The translations under genes were made by a program, and so were the position numbers. 9,061 nt of DNA from an uncultured Actinomycetes bacterium. GTDB taxonomy: Bacteria; Actinomycetota; Acidimicrobiia; Acidimicrobiales; Ilumatobacteraceae. How positions within the stretch are numbered: the stretch's first letter is position 1; every line of letters starts with the position of its first letter. Shown one piece after another: positions 6,959 to 9,061 of the stretch. The notes beneath the pieces were generated by a model. The model made no database searches, was not told where the DNA came from, and worked only from the letters and a program-made list of their open reading frames with translations. The DNA is taken from positions 1 to 9,061 of the forward strand of contig CAIYHK010000192.1 in assembly GCA_903925985.1 (NCBI GenBank), read 5' to 3'.

Positions 6959-7912
6959 ATGGCAGGAGGTCAGGAACGAATTCTGCGTGGCCGTATTCGG
7001 TCGGTGCAGGCGACAAAGAAGATCACTCGTGCAATGGAGTTGATCGCAGCGTCCCGCATCGTCAAGGCCCAGCAGCGAGTACAAGCGGCTGTTCCGTATT
7101 CGGAACAGATCACCGCCGTAGTTCGTGACCTCGCAGCCGCTGGCGCATCACGTGACACACCATTCCTGGCGGGTCGCTCCGAAGTTAAGACCACCTGTTA
7201 TGTGGCAGTAACTGCAGACCGTGGTCTTTGTGGTGGTTACAACACTGGTGTTCTGCGTGCGGTTGAAGGTGAAGTCAAAGCCGATGTGCTTGCGGGCAAG
7301 AACTACATCGTGGTTCCAATTGGTCGCAAGGCTGAGTCGTACCTACGCTTCCGCGACTACAAACTCGGCGAAGGTTTTGCTGGTTTCTCAGACAGCCCAG
7401 CACATGCAGACGCGATCGCAATCGGCCAGTACGTGGTTGACCTGTTTGTGTCTGGTGCGGTTGACAAAGTGGAGCTCGTTTACACGCGTTTCATTTCTGC
7501 GGGTTCGCAAGAAGTTGTTCTGCGTCCGCTCGTTCCGCTTGACACCGAAGCCGTTGCCGCGGGTGGTCAAGAGGGAACGTCTGCTGATTACGAATACGAA
7601 CCAGATCCGACCACGATCCTGAACCACCTCTTGCCGCGCTATGTCGAAGCACGCATTTATGCCGCGCTTTTGAATGCAGCGGCATCCGAACACGCGTTCC
7701 GTCAGCGCGCAATGAAGTCCGCAACTGACAACGCAGAAGAGTTGATCAAGAACTTGTCGCGCATCATGAACCGCGCGCGCCAGGACTCGATCACGACAGA
7801 AATTATGGAAATCGTCGGCGGTGCGGAAGCACTGTCGTCAGGCGACAAAGACGAGACCGCGCGTCTCATCGAACTCGCACTTGAAGACAATCTCACCAGC
7901 GGAAGAATCTGA
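6959..7912 (+). CDS. atpG: ATP synthase F1 subunit gamma
   Basis: The rotor shaft of F1. The 317-aa protein has the N-terminal helix with RIRSVQATKKITRAMELIAAS (12-32), the central Rossmann-like domain with TADRGLCGGYN (85-95), YEYEPDP (211-217) and LPRYVEARIYAAL (225-237), and the C-terminal helix with ATDNAEELIKNL and RARQDSITTEIMEIVGGAEAL (272-292). The family normally stops near this last motif (E. coli gamma has 287 residues); here 25 charged residues follow. GGAG at 6947-6950, inside the end of atpA, is eight bases from the ATG. The gap to atpA is five bases, so the two are probably translationally coupled. Confidence 0.98.
   Translation: MAGGQERILRGRIRSVQATKKITRAMELIAASRIVKAQQRVQAAVPYSEQITAVVRDLAAAGASRDTPFLAGRSEVKTTCYVAVTADRGLCGGYNTGVLRAVEGEVKADVLAGKNYIVVPIGRKAESYLRFRDYKLGEGFAGFSDSPAHADAIAIGQYVVDLFVSGAVDKVELVYTRFISAGSQEVVLRPLVPLDTEAVAAGGQEGTSADYEYEPDPTTILNHLLPRYVEARIYAALLNAAASEHAFRQRAMKSATDNAEELIKNLSRIMNRARQDSITTEIMEIVGGAEALSSGDKDETARLIELALEDNLTSGRI

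Positions 7913-9061
<1,149 letters not shown>

Overview
The window is a stretch of core chromosome from an actinobacterium-like organism. It carries the 3' end of glyA, a WecA/TagO-type sugar-phosphate transferase, and most of an F1Fo ATP synthase operon, all on the + strand. The gene order (glyA, wecA-like, atpZ-like, atpI-like, atpB, atpE, atpF, atpH, atpA, atpG, atpD) is the one found in many Actinobacteria. The alpha subunit P-loop reads GDRKTGKT, with Lys where E. coli has Gln, as in mycobacteria. Moderate GC by eye, separate b, b' and delta genes, and the style of the beta and b proteins make me lean towards an Acidimicrobiia-like lineage, but this is a guess from memory of the families.

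Layout. 2-520: C-terminal part of serine hydroxymethyltransferase, with an in-frame TGA and a cluster of non-consensus residues in the first 70 bases. 533-1645: polyprenyl-phosphate HexNAc-1-phosphate transferase. 1637-1739: a junction with a weak terminator-like hairpin, a TTGACA element and a perfect 8-bp inverted repeat; this is the best candidate for the control region of the atp operon. 1740-2015 and 2012-2479: two small membrane proteins (AtpZ-like and AtpI-like) that accompany ATP synthase. 2504-3262 a subunit, 3318-3605 c subunit, 3663-4268 and 4265-4804 two tandem b-type subunits, 4807-5334 delta, 5352-6953 alpha, 6959-7912 gamma, 7928 to the window end beta (truncated by the window). 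The epsilon gene presumably follows outside.

How they work together. Subunits a and c form the ion path, the two b proteins and delta form the peripheral stalk, gamma is the rotor shaft, and alpha and beta form the catalytic hexamer. AtpZ/AtpI-like proteins are thought to help c-ring assembly or ion supply. Residues visible in a and c point to proton coupling. Most gene junctions are tight (4-base overlaps, or gaps of 2 to 57 bases), consistent with one transcript from about 1690 onwards.

There are no tRNAs, rRNAs, CRISPR arrays, insertion sequences or phage genes, and no gene-free stretch over 300 bases. I found no undescribed multi-gene system. The points worth a second look are the operator-like dyad ahead of the atp operon, the tandem b genes with the second abutting delta (the arrangement from which a mycobacterial-type b-delta fusion could arise), C-terminal tails on alpha and gamma, and the damaged-looking start of the window.
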